A DNA stretch of 64,000 nucleotides, taken from the NCBI GenBank assembly GCA_019510125.1, contig JAEKKX010000016.1, positions 62,001 through 126,000 of the forward strand, read 5' to 3'. The DNA is from Lysobacterales bacterium. Lineage in GTDB: Bacteria > Pseudomonadota > Gammaproteobacteria > Xanthomonadales > Xanthomonadaceae. The translations under genes and the position numbers were made by a program. The notes under the pieces were generated by a model. It was given only the letters and a program-made list of their open reading frames with translations, was not told the DNA's origin and made no database searches. Position 1 is the first letter of the stretch, and every line of letters begins with the position of its first letter. Positions 30,013 through 39,642 of the stretch are shown piece after piece.

Positions 30013-33000
30013 TCACATGCACCCCCCGCCGACAGCGCAATTTGATGTCAGGGCTCCGCAGCTACCTTGGTAATGCGTCCAGCACCTGACACATTGGACC
30101 TTCTTGAAGTAGTTCCACCATCCCCAGTATTTTTTCGCGCAATCCAACAAGTTTTTCTTGGCCTTCTCAAAGCACTGGTTATATGTCTCACATCCCTCAG
30201 GCTCTTCGGGAATTCCAAGCGGTTTGCAACCAAATGGTTTCCTTACGCCATCGATTGGATCAGTGCCCTCTGGGTCGACAAGATTGAAGGGTCTGGCATA
30301 AGCGTATGCAAAAGTGGCATCTCCGCCATACAATCCAATCGGATCACTCTCCACATACCTTCCGGTCGCCGCCTCATAATCCCGGAAGTAGTTGTAATTC
30401 AACCCACTCGCTGCGTCGTACCGCTGCCCCGGGAACCGCAGGTTGAACACGAACTGCGTCGCGTCGCCATCCGGATCCTGGTTCGGCACCGTCGTGCCGA
30501 ACGCCTCGCCCGCGAGGTCCCACTTCCACACCGTCGTGCCCGTTGTCCCGCGCGTCGGGTCGATGACTACCCGGGGCGTACCCAGCGCATCAGGCTCAAC
30601 GTAGTACAGCTTCTGGCTGGCGCCCGCGCCCTCGAACACGCCCACCGGGAGGTCGCCGAACCAAATCGCCTGCTGGCTCGGCGCTGTCGCGCCGGTATTG
30701 CCGTAATCACCGACCCAGTGGCCGGCTTCGTCATAGACCGTGTACGTGTTGGTCGTGCCCAGGTACCGACGCACCTTCTCGCCGCGACCGTTGTACACGT
30801 AGTTCATCTTGATCGTGGCGCCGTCCTTGGTCTGCGTCATCCGGTTGTGGTCGCCGTAGACGAAATTCTTCGTGACCGCGCCCACAGCCTGCGTGGTGTT
30901 GCCGTTGGCGTCGTAGGTGCGCGCATTGGCGCCGATACTACTCAATCGATGATTCGTTCCGGGATAGGTATAGGTGGTCGTCGTCCCGGACACCGTCGCA
31001 CTGGTGCGGTTCCCGGTCTTGTCGTAGGCATACCCCTGCAGCACCGACAAGGTGCTGCCGTCCTGGGTCTGGGTCAGGCGATTGAGCGCGTCGTAGCCAT
31101 AGATCCGCTGCGGCGGCTCGGCTTGGTTGCCGTCACGCAGCTTCTTCAGGTTTCCGATCTCGTCGAACTCGTAGCCCACGCTCAGGCCGCCGATGTCGGC
31201 GTCCTGGACGACACCGGGCTGGTAGTTGTAATTGAGTGTGCGGTTGAGCAGGCGACCACTCCCGCTGCCATAGCGCCAGTCCGCTGCCGGACCGAACGGG
31301 TGATAGCTGACGGCGGTGATCAGCACCTGTCGCGTGCCGGCGGATGTCTTCGCGCCGATTTCGGAGACCCGGCCTTGAGCGTCGTAAAGGTAGTCGACGA
31401 TGGCGCCATCGGGATAGATGGTGCTGGTCAACTGCCCGGACGTATTCCACGTGTAGCGAAGCGTGAACGCTTTGCCGTTGGTGGTCTGCACCTTGCGCAC
31501 GATGCGGCCGAAGCGGTCGTAGCAGTACACCGTGTTGCCGCTGCCGTCGACGATCTTCGCAGGACGGCTAGCGGTGAAGGTCTCGCCGGCCTGGCAGGCG
31601 GCCTGGGTCGTATCCCAAGTGTAGGCCGTGTTGAGCGTCGTGGCTGTCGGATAGATGACACTCGTCAACCGATTCAGCGCGTCATACGCATAATTCGCTA
31701 CCTTGCCGCGCGCATCGGTCTGGCTGACGAGGTTGCCGGCACTGTCGTAGGTGTAGCTGGTCGTACCGGTGTCGGGGCTGACCAGTTGCTTGAGATCACT
31801 GAAACCGTTGTAGGTATAGGTCGTGTTCAGCAACTTGGGATCGTTCACCTGCACCAGATTGTCGAGCGCGTCGTAGGTGAACTTGGTCTCCGCGGCGATC
31901 CCGTTCATATCCTGAAGCGTGCGGCTGAGGCGGTTCAACGGGTCGTAGTTGTTGTCCGCGATCCGGCCCAGGGCATCGGTGGTCTGGTCGAGATTGCCGT
32001 TGGCATCGTACGTGAAACCGGTGCCATGGCTGTAGGCGTCCGTCAGCGTCTGCAACTGGCCTAGGGTGTTGTAGGCCTTCGACAACGTGCGCCGCAGGAC
32101 TGCCGACGGGTCTTTCGTCTCTTCCTGCGTCCGTTGCCCGATCGCATTCAACGTGTAGGTGATGCTGTTGCCTGCGTTGTCGGCGATGCCGGTGAGTCGC
32201 TGGGCGGCATCGTAGGTGTAACTGGTGAAGCCGCCATCGGGCTGGGTCACCTTCTTGACCAATCCGGTCGGCCAGTAATCGATGCGGGTGATGAGATCGT
32301 CCGTCTCGACAGTGTCGTTCGCGCCGCGGACCTTGCGGGCGGTCAGACGCCCGCGGGCGTCGTATTCGAGATCCGTGACGACACTGTTCGGGTCCTTGAC
32401 CTGGAGCGGACGGCCTGAACCATCGTATTTCATGGTTTCGTCCACCTGCCCGGCCGCGTTGGTCACCTTCCAGAGATCGCCCTTGCGGTACGGACAGGTC
32501 GCGGGCGCCGATGCGCACGTCGCTTCGTCGGCCATGCGATAGGCGTATGTCGTGAGGTCGCTGACGTCGGTACGCGCACCGTCCACCGAGGTCAGCAATC
32601 CGACCAGCGGGCAGGTCCCGGCGGTGACATCCGTTTGCTCGCAGTAGGTATAGGTCGTGGTACGAGTGACGTTGGGCGTGACCGAGGGATCGGTCTGCGT
32701 CATCGTCAGGACCTGCCCGCGGCCGTTGTACGTCCAATTCATCTTTGCCTTGAGCGCACCCGTGGAATCGAGCGTCCGGCGCTCGTCCGGAAGCCGGAAT
32801 GTGGCATTCCAGTCGGTCTGGATCGTGCGCTTCCTGCCGGACGCATCATTCGCGGCCTCGACAACTTGCGTCTCCAATCCTCTGGCGTTGTAGTCGTGAT
32901 CCGTCGTCACCCCGTTCCTTGTCACGACATCCAGCGAGCCATTCGCATCATAGGTATACGATTCGACCTGTGTCGTGCAGCCAGTACAACTCGTTGTAGT

Positions 33001-34365
33001 CGACGTCACGAGGTAGACACCGTTCACTTTCGAGAATCCGAGCTCGCGTGTCGCTCCAAGCGGCAGCGTTACGGTCGCGGAATTGGCATAGTTTCGATAA
33101 ACGTCTGCCCACGTGTACGATGCCGACTGGGAATCGACACCACCTGCCATGACCGTGTTCGTCGCCTGCGGGTTTCGGCCGATGGCGGAATACGAATAAG
33201 TGGTCGTCGATATCCTTTGGTTGGATTCGTCGACCTCCCCGGTCAGCACGCCTTTTGGTGAACCATTCGGCACATAGGCAACTTCGTCATAGAGGAATTG
33301 GCGACTCGTACCGCCTGGATAGTTGACCTGTGTGAGGTCCCCGTCTGTCGAGTATGTGAAGCCAAGACTTGTCCCATCAGGCAACCCTACTGAAGAGACC
33401 AGTCCATTGGTGCCGTACGAAAGCGTCAGGGCGCGACCATTCGGATCCACCACGGACTGCAGATACCCGGAACCATCATAGGAAAGCGTCTGCTTGAATC
33501 CGGCCTTGTCATAAAGTTCCAAAAGCATTCCGCTGGAATCGTAGACTTCCTTTTCACCCGCTGAACTCTCGAACTGCCAACCCGTGATCGTGCTTCCGCT
33601 CAGGATCGCCGTAAGCGTTCCGACACCGGGCCGATCCGCAACCCACGTGCTCCCGGACGGCAAGAAGCGCCACTCTTTCCCATCCGGCCTGGACACATAG
33701 GCTGCGGGCGTCGCCCCTCCCGTGAAATAATCGACCCTGCGGAAATAACTGTGCGTCCGATTGCGCCCGAATATGTTGAATTTGACGGCGCTGTAAAAAT
33801 TGACACGGATGCTGTTGTAGGTGAGGGCCAGGTTGATGGGAAAGGGTCCGCCTCCCGAGAACAGTCCTAATGTCTCGTACTTGTTGCCGGTCGCCGCATT
33901 GACCGGGTCACCAAATTCCTGAGACCCCGTAGGTAGCGGGCAGCTCGGACAACCTGCATTCGGGCCTGGACGCAAGGGGTCGGCAACGTAAGGAAACGTG
34001 TTCTGGTAGTAGTTCAGATAATACTGGTCTTCCGTCTCCGGAATTGGCCAGTCAGTCCTCGCGATATGGTACTTCTGACCAATCCAGTTTGAATTGGCCG
34101 GATCTGGATGCCTGTGGCAATACAGATAAGGTGCCGAAGCCACTAGGCTTGGATCCGCTTTCGCGATTCTGAGTTCGTCATCACATTGCGCCTTGGCGGC
34201 GTATTCATCGCATTCCTGCTGGTAGCAGACACGATTGAAATACCTCTCCGTAGGCGCTGCCTGAACAGAAGCCGACCATCCCGACATCGAAACTGCAAAC
34301 AGCATCTGCCACAGCGCTGCAATGACTACGCTACGACCGAGCATGTTGATCGGATGACTAGACAT
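30013..34365 (-). CDS. Secreted RHS/YD-repeat protein with Cys-rich C-terminal tail
   Basis: A 1450-residue protein with a Sec signal peptide (LGRSVVIAALWQMLFAVSMS, cleavage near SVQA-AP), an N-terminal Cys-bearing region, a DUF6531-like start of the RHS barrel (DPVNAATGNKYETLGLFSGG), then many YD repeats (TYDAAQRLTGI, DYDPLNRL-like) and the RHS core end motif NYNYFRDYEAATGRYVESDP, IGLYGG and FNLVDPEG. After the core only about 75 residues remain, with nine Cys, four in the last 25. The start at 34365 has AGGAG 8 bases upstream. RHS shells encapsulate a variable C-terminal toxin; this tail matches none that I know. No VgrG or type VI genes are nearby, so a WapA-like secreted role is more likely. 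Confidence 0.85.
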   Translation of the reverse strand: MSSHPINMLGRSVVIAALWQMLFAVSMSGWSASVQAAPTERYFNRVCYQQECDEYAAKAQCDDELRIAKADPSLVASAPYLYCHRHPDPANSNWIGQKYHIARTDWPIPETEDQYYLNYYQNTFPYVADPLRPGPNAGCPSCPLPTGSQEFGDPVNAATGNKYETLGLFSGGGPFPINLALTYNSIRVNFYSAVKFNIFGRNRTHSYFRRVDYFTGGATPAAYVSRPDGKEWRFLPSGSTWVADRPGVGTLTAILSGSTITGWQFESSAGEKEVYDSSGMLLELYDKAGFKQTLSYDGSGYLQSVVDPNGRALTLSYGTNGLVSSVGLPDGTSLGFTYSTDGDLTQVNYPGGTSRQFLYDEVAYVPNGSPKGVLTGEVDESNQRISTTTYSYSAIGRNPQATNTVMAGGVDSQSASYTWADVYRNYANSATVTLPLGATRELGFSKVNGVYLVTSTTTSCTGCTTQVESYTYDANGSLDVVTRNGVTTDHDYNARGLETQVVEAANDASGRKRTIQTDWNATFRLPDERRTLDSTGALKAKMNWTYNGRGQVLTMTQTDPSVTPNVTRTTTYTYCEQTDVTAGTCPLVGLLTSVDGARTDVSDLTTYAYRMADEATCASAPATCPYRKGDLWKVTNAAGQVDETMKYDGSGRPLQVKDPNSVVTDLEYDARGRLTARKVRGANDTVETDDLITRIDYWPTGLVKKVTQPDGGFTSYTYDAAQRLTGIADNAGNSITYTLNAIGQRTQEETKDPSAVLRRTLSKAYNTLGQLQTLTDAYSHGTGFTYDANGNLDQTTDALGRIADNNYDPLNRLSRTLQDMNGIAAETKFTYDALDNLVQVNDPKLLNTTYTYNGFSDLKQLVSPDTGTTSYTYDSAGNLVSQTDARGKVANYAYDALNRLTSVIYPTATTLNTAYTWDTTQAACQAGETFTASRPAKIVDGSGNTVYCYDRFGRIVRKVQTTNGKAFTLRYTWNTSGQLTSTIYPDGAIVDYLYDAQGRVSEIGAKTSAGTRQVLITAVSYHPFGPAADWRYGSGSGRLLNRTLNYNYQPGVVQDADIGGLSVGYEFDEIGNLKKLRDGNQAEPPQRIYGYDALNRLTQTQDGSTLSVLQGYAYDKTGNRTSATVSGTTTTYTYPGTNHRLSSIGANARTYDANGNTTQAVGAVTKNFVYGDHNRMTQTKDGATIKMNYVYNGRGEKVRRYLGTTNTYTVYDEAGHWVGDYGNTGATAPSQQAIWFGDLPVGVFEGAGASQKLYYVEPDALGTPRVVIDPTRGTTGTTVWKWDLAGEAFGTTVPNQDPDGDATQFVFNLRFPGQRYDAASGLNYNYFRDYEAATGRYVESDPIGLYGGDATFAYAYARPFNLVDPEGTDPIDGVRKPFGCKPLGIPEEPEGCETYNQCFEKAKKNLLDCAKKYWGWWNYFKKVQCVRCWTHYQGSCGALTSNCAVGGGCM

Positions 34366-34452
34366 ATCCATGTCTCCTAGTTGCATCGCACCATTCAGTA
34401 CGTGCTTCAACCCTAGCACAAAGGTACTGCGTGACTAGACTTATCTGCTCCT

Positions 34453-35757
34453 TCAATTCTGAACACCGACTTTCATCACGAACCGCACCTGCTCCAGCAC
34501 CGTCACATCCTTCGTCGGATCGCCCTGCACCGCGATGATGTCCGCATAGCGCCCTTTCTCGATCGCGCCGACGTCGTCGCGGCCCAGCGCTTCGGCTGCG
34601 TTGATGGTCGCCGAGCGGATCGCGTCGATCGGGGTCATGCCGTAGCGCACCATCACCGCGAACTGCCTGGCGTTGTCGCCGTGCGGATAGATGCCGGCGT
34701 CGGTGCCGAAGACCATCTTCACGCCGGCGCGGAAGGCGCGGCGGAAGTTCTCGCGCTGCAGATCGCCGATCTCGCGGTCCTTGCGCAGGTTGTCGTCGAG
34801 CACGCCGTTCTTGCGGCCTTCGCTCTGCGTGTAGTCGGTGTTGTAGATGTCCATCGACAGCCAGGCGCCGTGCTGCTTCGCGAGGCGGATACCTTCGTCA
34901 TCGATGAGGCTGGCATGTTCGATGGTATCGACACCGGCGCGGATCGCGTCGCGGATCCCCGCGGCGCCGTGCGCGTGCGCGGCGACCTTCAGTCCCCACA
35001 TGTGCGCTTCGTCGACGACGGCCTTCATCTCCTCGTAGGTCATCTGCTGCTGGCCGGGTTCGGTGTTGTGCGAGAACACGCCGCCGGTGGCGCAGATCTT
35101 GATGACCTGGGCGCCGTACTTCCGCAGTTCGCGCACGACCTTGCGCGCCTCGTCGGGCGAATCGGCGTTGTAAGGATTCTGCTGGCCCATCGACGGCGGG
35201 AAGAAAGTCGAATCGCAATGCCCACCGGTCGCGCCGAAGGCGAACGTCGCCGGCACGATGCGCGGGCCGACGACCTTGCCGGCGTCGATGGCCTGCTGCA
35301 GGCCGACGTCGTTCCAGTCCTGCGCGCCGACGTTGCGCACGGTCGTGAAGCCGGCCATCAATGTCTTGCGCGCATTTCCGACCGCGATCATCGACCAGAA
35401 CCGATCGTTGAACTGCAGATAGGTGTAGCCGCCGTACTGCGGATCGCTGTCGATGTGCACGTGCATGTCGATCAGCCCGGGCAGCAGGGTCATGTCGCCG
35501 AGATCGTGGCGGGCGACGCCCGGCTTCGCCTCGACGTGCGCACCACCGGAGGCGACCTGGACGATGCGTCCGTGTTCGACCAGCACTTCGGCCCGTTCGA
35601 GCATGCGTCCGCTGCGCACGTCGAGCAGGCGCGCCGCGGTCACGATCGAAGCGTCGGACCCATCCGATGCGGACGGGGGTTCCTGTGCGCCGAGCGACGC
35701 GACGATCGTCGCGAGGAACAGGACGCAGGCGGGCAGCAGGCGGGGGCGACGGCGCAT
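34453..35757 (-). CDS. Secreted metal-dependent amidohydrolase
   Basis: A 434-residue amidohydrolase-superfamily enzyme, near the prolidase/imidazolonepropionase-like group (Xaa-Pro or acyl-amino-acid hydrolases). A signal peptide (LLPACVLFLATIVASLGAQ) sends it to the periplasm or outside. Metal ligands are visible: HVHID after LLPGLID near residue 97, Lys in QVIKICATGG, His in AAHAHG and IEHASL, and Asp in VFGTDAGIYPHG. The C-terminus is the beta-sandwich typical of the family (IEKGRYADIIAVQGDP). Start 35757 is preceded by GAGGAT; a GTG 24 bases upstream is the alternative. The substrate is unknown. Confidence 0.85.
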   Translation of the reverse strand: MRRRPRLLPACVLFLATIVASLGAQEPPSASDGSDASIVTAARLLDVRSGRMLERAEVLVEHGRIVQVASGGAHVEAKPGVARHDLGDMTLLPGLIDMHVHIDSDPQYGGYTYLQFNDRFWSMIAVGNARKTLMAGFTTVRNVGAQDWNDVGLQQAIDAGKVVGPRIVPATFAFGATGGHCDSTFFPPSMGQQNPYNADSPDEARKVVRELRKYGAQVIKICATGGVFSHNTEPGQQQMTYEEMKAVVDEAHMWGLKVAAHAHGAAGIRDAIRAGVDTIEHASLIDDEGIRLAKQHGAWLSMDIYNTDYTQSEGRKNGVLDDNLRKDREIGDLQRENFRRAFRAGVKMVFGTDAGIYPHGDNARQFAVMVRYGMTPIDAIRSATINAAEALGRDDVGAIEKGRYADIIAVQGDPTKDVTVLEQVRFVMKVGVQN

Positions 35758-35818
35758 CGGGCGATCCTCACGGGAGATCACCCAAGCCTACGCCCGCCCG
35801 GAAGGCGGGTCGAGCGGG

Positions 35819-36736
35819 TCAGCGCGCGGACTGGACCACGATGCCCGCCGGCGCGAGCCACGGCGACAGCCAGTGGTCCACCAGCAGGAACACGAACAGC
35901 GCCATCAGGTACACGATCGAATACTGGAAGGTGCGCATCGCGAACAGGTCGTCCGGCGGGTCGAGCAGCTTCCACGCGTACCACAGGAACACGCCGCCCA
36001 GCACCAGCGCGCCGCCGAGGTAGAACAGTCCGCTCATGCCCACCGCCCACGGCAGCACCGTGGCCACCACCAGCAGCACGGTGTACAGCAGGATCTGCCA
36101 GCGGGTGTAGGCCACGCCGTGGGTGACCGGCAGCATCGGCACCAACGCGCGCGCGTAGTCGTCGCGGCGGAAGATCGCCAACGCCCAGAAATGCGGCGGC
36201 GTCCACACGAAGATGATCAGCACCAGCAGCAGCGCGTGCGCCCAGTCCCACGGATTGCGCATGCCGGTCACCGCGGCCCATCCCAGCAGCGGCGGCGCCG
36301 CGCCGGCGATGCCGCCGATGACGATGTTCTGCGGCGTGGCCCGCTTCAGCCAGGCGGTGTAGACCACCGCGTAGCCGATGAGCGAGGCGAAGGTGAGCGC
36401 CGCGGTCAGCGGATTGACCAGCGCGATCAGAATCGCCATCGACAGCGCGCCGAGGAACACTGCGAACGCCAGCACCTGCGCCGGCTTCAGGGCGCCGGTG
36501 GCGAGCGGGCGATGCGCGGTGCGGACCATCACCCGGTCGATGCGCTGGTCGATCAGGTGGTTGATCGCCGCGGCGCTGGAGGCGGCCAGCCAGATGCCGA
36601 GGAACCCGAACACGCTTTCGCGCAGCGGCGGCAGGCCGGGCACGGCCAGGAACATGCCGACAAAGGCGGTGAACACGATCAGCGCCACCACCCGCGGTTT
36701 GGTCAGCGCCCAGTATTCGCGCATCGGGAAGCTCAT
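35819..36736 (-). CDS. cyoE: Protoheme IX farnesyltransferase (heme O synthase)
   Basis: Inner-membrane prenyltransferase converting heme B to heme O for the aa3 oxidase. The 305 residues have about nine membrane helices and the UbiA-family Asp motifs [20 protein letters not shown] near residue 60 and the second loop [15 protein letters not shown] near 192. The start [15 protein letters not shown] lies 7 bases after ctaA, so the two final steps of heme A synthesis are co-transcribed at the end of the oxidase cluster. Confidence 0.96.
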   Translation of the reverse strand: MSFPMREYWALTKPRVVALIVFTAFVGMFLAVPGLPPLRESVFGFLGIWLAASSAAAINHLIDQRIDRVMVRTAHRPLATGALKPAQVLAFAVFLGALSMAILIALVNPLTAALTFASLIGYAVVYTAWLKRATPQNIVIGGIAGAAPPLLGWAAVTGMRNPWDWAHALLLVLIIFVWTPPHFWALAIFRRDDYARALVPMLPVTHGVAYTRWQILLYTVLLVVATVLPWAVGMSGLFYLGGALVLGGVFLWYAWKLLDPPDDLFAMRTFQYSIVYLMALFVFLLVDHWLSPWLAPAGIVVQSAR

Positions 36737-36743
36737 CGCGCGG

Positions 36744-37922
36744 TCAGTCCATCGGCGGCCGGACGCGGGCGAGCAGGCTCACCAGCACGAACAGCAGCGC
36801 CGCGGCGCCGGCGTTGTGCAGCGTCGCCACCCACAGCGGCAGGCCCAGCATGACGTTGCCGATGCCCAGCCCGACCTGCGCGCACAACAGCAGGCCGAGC
36901 ACGACGCCGGTCAGCCACAGCCCGGGCGTGCGCAGCAGGCGCCAGGCCAGCGCGAGCAGGTAGATGAAGACCACCAGCGCCATGCCGCGGTGGGCGAGCT
37001 GGATCGCGATCCGCGAGGCGCCGTCGAGCACGCCGCCCTCGTAATCCACGCCGACGCCCCGCCACAACACGAAGCCCTCGCGGAAGTCCGCCGGCGGGAC
37101 CCACTGGCCGACGCAGGTCGGGAAGTCGTTGCCGCAGGCCAGCGCGGCGTAGTTGGAGCTGACCCAGCCGCCCAGCGCGATCTGCAGTCCGAGCACGACC
37201 AGCGCGCCGATCAGCCAGCGCCGCATGGTGGCGTATTCGGCGAGGCGCACCGGGATGTCGGTCGCGCGCCACGCCATCCACGTCAGCAGCGCGAACGTGG
37301 TCAGGCCGCCGAGCAGGTGGCCCATCACCACGATGGGCTTGAGCAGCAGCGTGACCGTCCACATGCCGAGCAGCGCCTGGAACACGATCACCATCAGCGT
37401 GAGCGTCGCCACGCGCGCGAGGTCGTCGTTGTTCCAGCGCAGCGCCGAGGCCAGCAGCAATGCCTCGCCGATGCCGGCCGCGACGAACGCGGCCTCGTGC
37501 ATGCCGTGCATGTACAGCGGGATGCCGGCGCCGACGCAGCCCGCGGCCAGCAGGATCCGGGCGACGCCGAAGCGGCGCCGGCGCACTGCGAGCAGGGCGA
37601 GGATCGCGACCAGCCCGCCGAGCGTGCCGGCCAGATGGCGGTGGACCTGCTCGCGCCACGCCTTCTGGTCGTCGAACGGACGGATCGCGCTGGCCGCGTG
37701 CGACGCCGCTTCGGACATCGCCTGCGGCCAGGTCGCGCGGCCGTAGCAGGTCGGCCAGTCGGGGCAGCTCAGGCCGGCGTTCGACAGGCGCACGAACGCG
37801 CCGAACACGATCACGCCAAACGCGAGCGCCACGGCCAGCCAGGCGACGCGATGGAAATGACGGTACGGCGGCGCCTTCGGCGCGGCCTGCGGGAGAGGAT
37901 TGCTTGCGACGGGCTCGCTCAT
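36744..37922 (-). CDS. ctaA: Heme A synthase (COX15/CtaA)
   Basis: Oxidises the C8 methyl of heme O to the formyl group of heme A. A 392-residue protein with eight predicted membrane helices in two four-helix bundles and the conserved His ligands ([13 protein letters not shown] near 95, [30 protein letters not shown]). [10 protein letters not shown] motif near residue 60 and [12 protein letters not shown] in the second half are typical of proteobacterial CtaA. The start codon overlaps the stop of the SCO-like gene (ATGA). Confidence 0.95.
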   Translation of the reverse strand: MSEPVASNPLPQAAPKAPPYRHFHRVAWLAVALAFGVIVFGAFVRLSNAGLSCPDWPTCYGRATWPQAMSEAASHAASAIRPFDDQKAWREQVHRHLAGTLGGLVAILALLAVRRRRFGVARILLAAGCVGAGIPLYMHGMHEAAFVAAGIGEALLLASALRWNNDDLARVATLTLMVIVFQALLGMWTVTLLLKPIVVMGHLLGGLTTFALLTWMAWRATDIPVRLAEYATMRRWLIGALVVLGLQIALGGWVSSNYAALACGNDFPTCVGQWVPPADFREGFVLWRGVGVDYEGGVLDGASRIAIQLAHRGMALVVFIYLLALAWRLLRTPGLWLTGVVLGLLLCAQVGLGIGNVMLGLPLWVATLHNAGAAALLFVLVSLLARVRPPMD

Positions 37923-38479
37923 TGCATCTTCAACAGCTTGGACAGGTCCTTGCGCATTTCCGAGATATCGGTGCCGGGACGGTAGCGCAGTATGACAAAC
38001 CCGTACGGGTCGACGACGTAGACCGGCGCGCCGGTCGGATCGGCGGCCCGCGGCAGGCGGGCGCGCAGCGCCGGGTCGTCGGCCAGCAGGCGAACGGCCG
38101 GCGGCGGCGGCGGCGCGGCGGCCGGGTACGGCCCCATCCACAGGATCTCCAGATGCTCGGCATCGCCGCCGAAGATCAGGCGCAACTTCTCCAGTTCCTG
38201 CGGCAACGTCGCGCAGGCCGCGTCGCAGGCGGCGGGCGCAACGACGAGCAGCCGCCGCATGCGCTGGGCCGGCGCCCAGTCGTAGCGCGAGCCGTCCGCC
38301 AGCCGCGGCGGCGCGTCGCGGAGATCGACGATCGGTTCCAGCCGTTCGCCGACTGTCTTCGCGCCTGGAATCAGCCCCCCGGCGTTGAGGATCCAGGCGA
38401 GCGCGATCGGCCCGGCGAAGACGCCCAGCAGCAGGAGCAGGGTACGGCGGCCGCGGCCGCGGTCCGGGGATGGCGTCAT
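37919..38479 (-). CDS. SCO-like thioredoxin-fold protein of the oxidase cluster
   Basis: A 186-residue protein with one N-terminal membrane anchor (TLLLLLGVFAGPIALAWIL) and a thioredoxin-like periplasmic domain ending VYVVDPYGFVILRYRPGTD. It has CDAAC near residue 85, which keeps the Cys-x3-Cys spacing of the SCO1 copper site but lacks the following Pro, so I call it SCO-like only. A Pro/Ala run sits near residue 120. The place between surf1 and ctaA, with 4-base overlaps on both sides, makes a role in oxidase assembly very likely; CuA metallation is the simplest guess. Confidence 0.7.
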   Translation of the reverse strand: MTPSPDRGRGRRTLLLLLGVFAGPIALAWILNAGGLIPGAKTVGERLEPIVDLRDAPPRLADGSRYDWAPAQRMRRLLVVAPAACDAACATLPQELEKLRLIFGGDAEHLEILWMGPYPAAAPPPPPAVRLLADDPALRARLPRAADPTGAPVYVVDPYGFVILRYRPGTDISEMRKDLSKLLKMQ

Positions 38480-39225
38480 GGCACGAGCCTTTCTTGTCGA
38501 CGCGCGCGGCGTGCGCGCAGGGTCAGCAGCAGCGCCGCGATCGGCACCGCGGCGGCGAGCCCGAACCACTGCACCGCATAGCCGAGATGGCGCTCCGGCG
38601 GCAGCGTGTTGGGCAGGATGTCGAGGTCGCGCGCGTAGCCCCAGGGCAGCGCGGGATCCAGCCGGAGCACGCGCGGCGCGAGCGCGCGCAGGCCCAGCGC
38701 GTCGCGCACGCGCGCCAGGTCGAGGCCTGCCGCGAGCAGCGCGCCGTTGGGCTGCGGCGCGATCACCGGCGCGGCCAACCCGTGCGAGGGCGGCGGCATC
38801 AGCAGGCCGTCGACGCGTTCGGCTTCGGGGCGCGGTACATCGGGCATCCGCCGGTCGCCGGACAGCGGCAGCCAGCCCAGCTCCACCAGCAGCGGTTCGC
38901 CCTGCGCCGGCAGGAACAGCCGGTACGCGCGCACTCCGACGCGCCCGTCGCGCTGCTGGTTGTCGAGCAGCAGCGGCGGCGCCTCGGCGAACCGGCCCGG
39001 CCCGCCCGCCCACGCGTAGGCGGCGGACGCATCGCGATCGTCGAACTGCCGCGCCGCCAGCGACAGCGGCTGCGGGCGGCGTTCGGCCAGCACCGCGTCC
39101 ACGGCGGCGATCATGCGCAGCTTCTGGGCGCGACGATCGAGCTGCCAGGTCCCGAGACTGGCGAAGCCCGCGCACAGGGCGATCGCGAACAGCCACAGCG
39201 CCAGCGGATGACGGAACGGACGCAT
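38476..39225 (-). CDS. SURF1 family oxidase assembly protein
   Basis: Inner-membrane protein that helps deliver heme A to subunit I. The 249 residues have the SURF1 topology: an N-terminal helix (PLALWLFAIALCAGFASLGTW), a periplasmic domain, and a C-terminal helix (YAVQWFGLAAAVPIAALLL). Family signatures LGTWQLDRRAQKL and RHLGYAVQWFGLAA are present. ATG 39225 begins MRPFRHPLALWLF; an upstream in-frame ATG would add 12 charged residues. The stop overlaps the SCO-like gene start (ATGA). Confidence 0.9.
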   Translation of the reverse strand: MRPFRHPLALWLFAIALCAGFASLGTWQLDRRAQKLRMIAAVDAVLAERRPQPLSLAARQFDDRDASAAYAWAGGPGRFAEAPPLLLDNQQRDGRVGVRAYRLFLPAQGEPLLVELGWLPLSGDRRMPDVPRPEAERVDGLLMPPPSHGLAAPVIAPQPNGALLAAGLDLARVRDALGLRALAPRVLRLDPALPWGYARDLDILPNTLPPERHLGYAVQWFGLAAAVPIAALLLTLRARRARRQERLVP

Positions 39226-39299
39226 GCCCTTCGCCTCAGAGCCTGCGATAATCCGGGCCACGAGGCGCGCCCGCCCATGCGCCCGCGGAGCGACGCGCC

Positions 39300-39530
39300 A
39301 TGAACGACTCGTTGAAGACCCTGATCATCGTCGGGTTCCTGATCCTGATCGTGTGGAATCTCGGCGCCGGCCTGTACTACATGATGGTCGACAAGGGGCA
39401 GACCAAGCGCACCGTGAACGCGCTCACCAAGCGCATCGCACTGTCCGTGGCCCTCATCCTGCTGCTGATCCTCGCCATCGCGATGGGCTGGATCGAGCCG
39501 CACGGCATCGGCCGCAATCCCGCCGGTTGA
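39300..39530 (+). CDS. Twin-transmembrane protein (DUF2909)
   Basis: A 76-residue protein with two hydrophobic helices (TLIIVGFLILIVWNLGAGLY and LSVALILLLILAIAMGWI) joined by a basic loop KGQTKRTVNALTKR, the DUF2909 pattern. The gene stands between surf1 and ctaE yet is on the opposite strand from the entire oxidase cluster. Family members are repeatedly found at this place, so a part in oxidase assembly or stability is inferred, not shown. Its start lies 74 bases from the surf1 start, so the two share an upstream region. Confidence 0.8.
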   Translation: MNDSLKTLIIVGFLILIVWNLGAGLYYMMVDKGQTKRTVNALTKRIALSVALILLLILAIAMGWIEPHGIGRNPAG

Positions 39531-39542
39531 GCGATCCCGGCG

Positions 39543-39603
39543 CGCCCGGGAGACCGGGCGGCAGCGTTTCCGCAGACACGAAGGCCGGCGCGAGCCGGCC
39601 TTC
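39543..39603. terminator. Tandem hairpins between the DUF2909 gene and ctaE
   Basis: Two perfect stem-loops: CGCCCGG-GAGA-CCGGGCG (39543-39560) and GAAGGCCGGC-GCGA-GCCGGCCTTC (39580-39603). They lie between the convergent ends of the DUF2909 gene and ctaE, with no long T-run. Probably a bidirectional 3' end for DUF2909 and partial termination after ctaE. Confidence 0.65.
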
Positions 39604-39642
39604 AGCGTCCCTGTGCGCGCCGGCGTCGCCGCCGGTCGCGGC

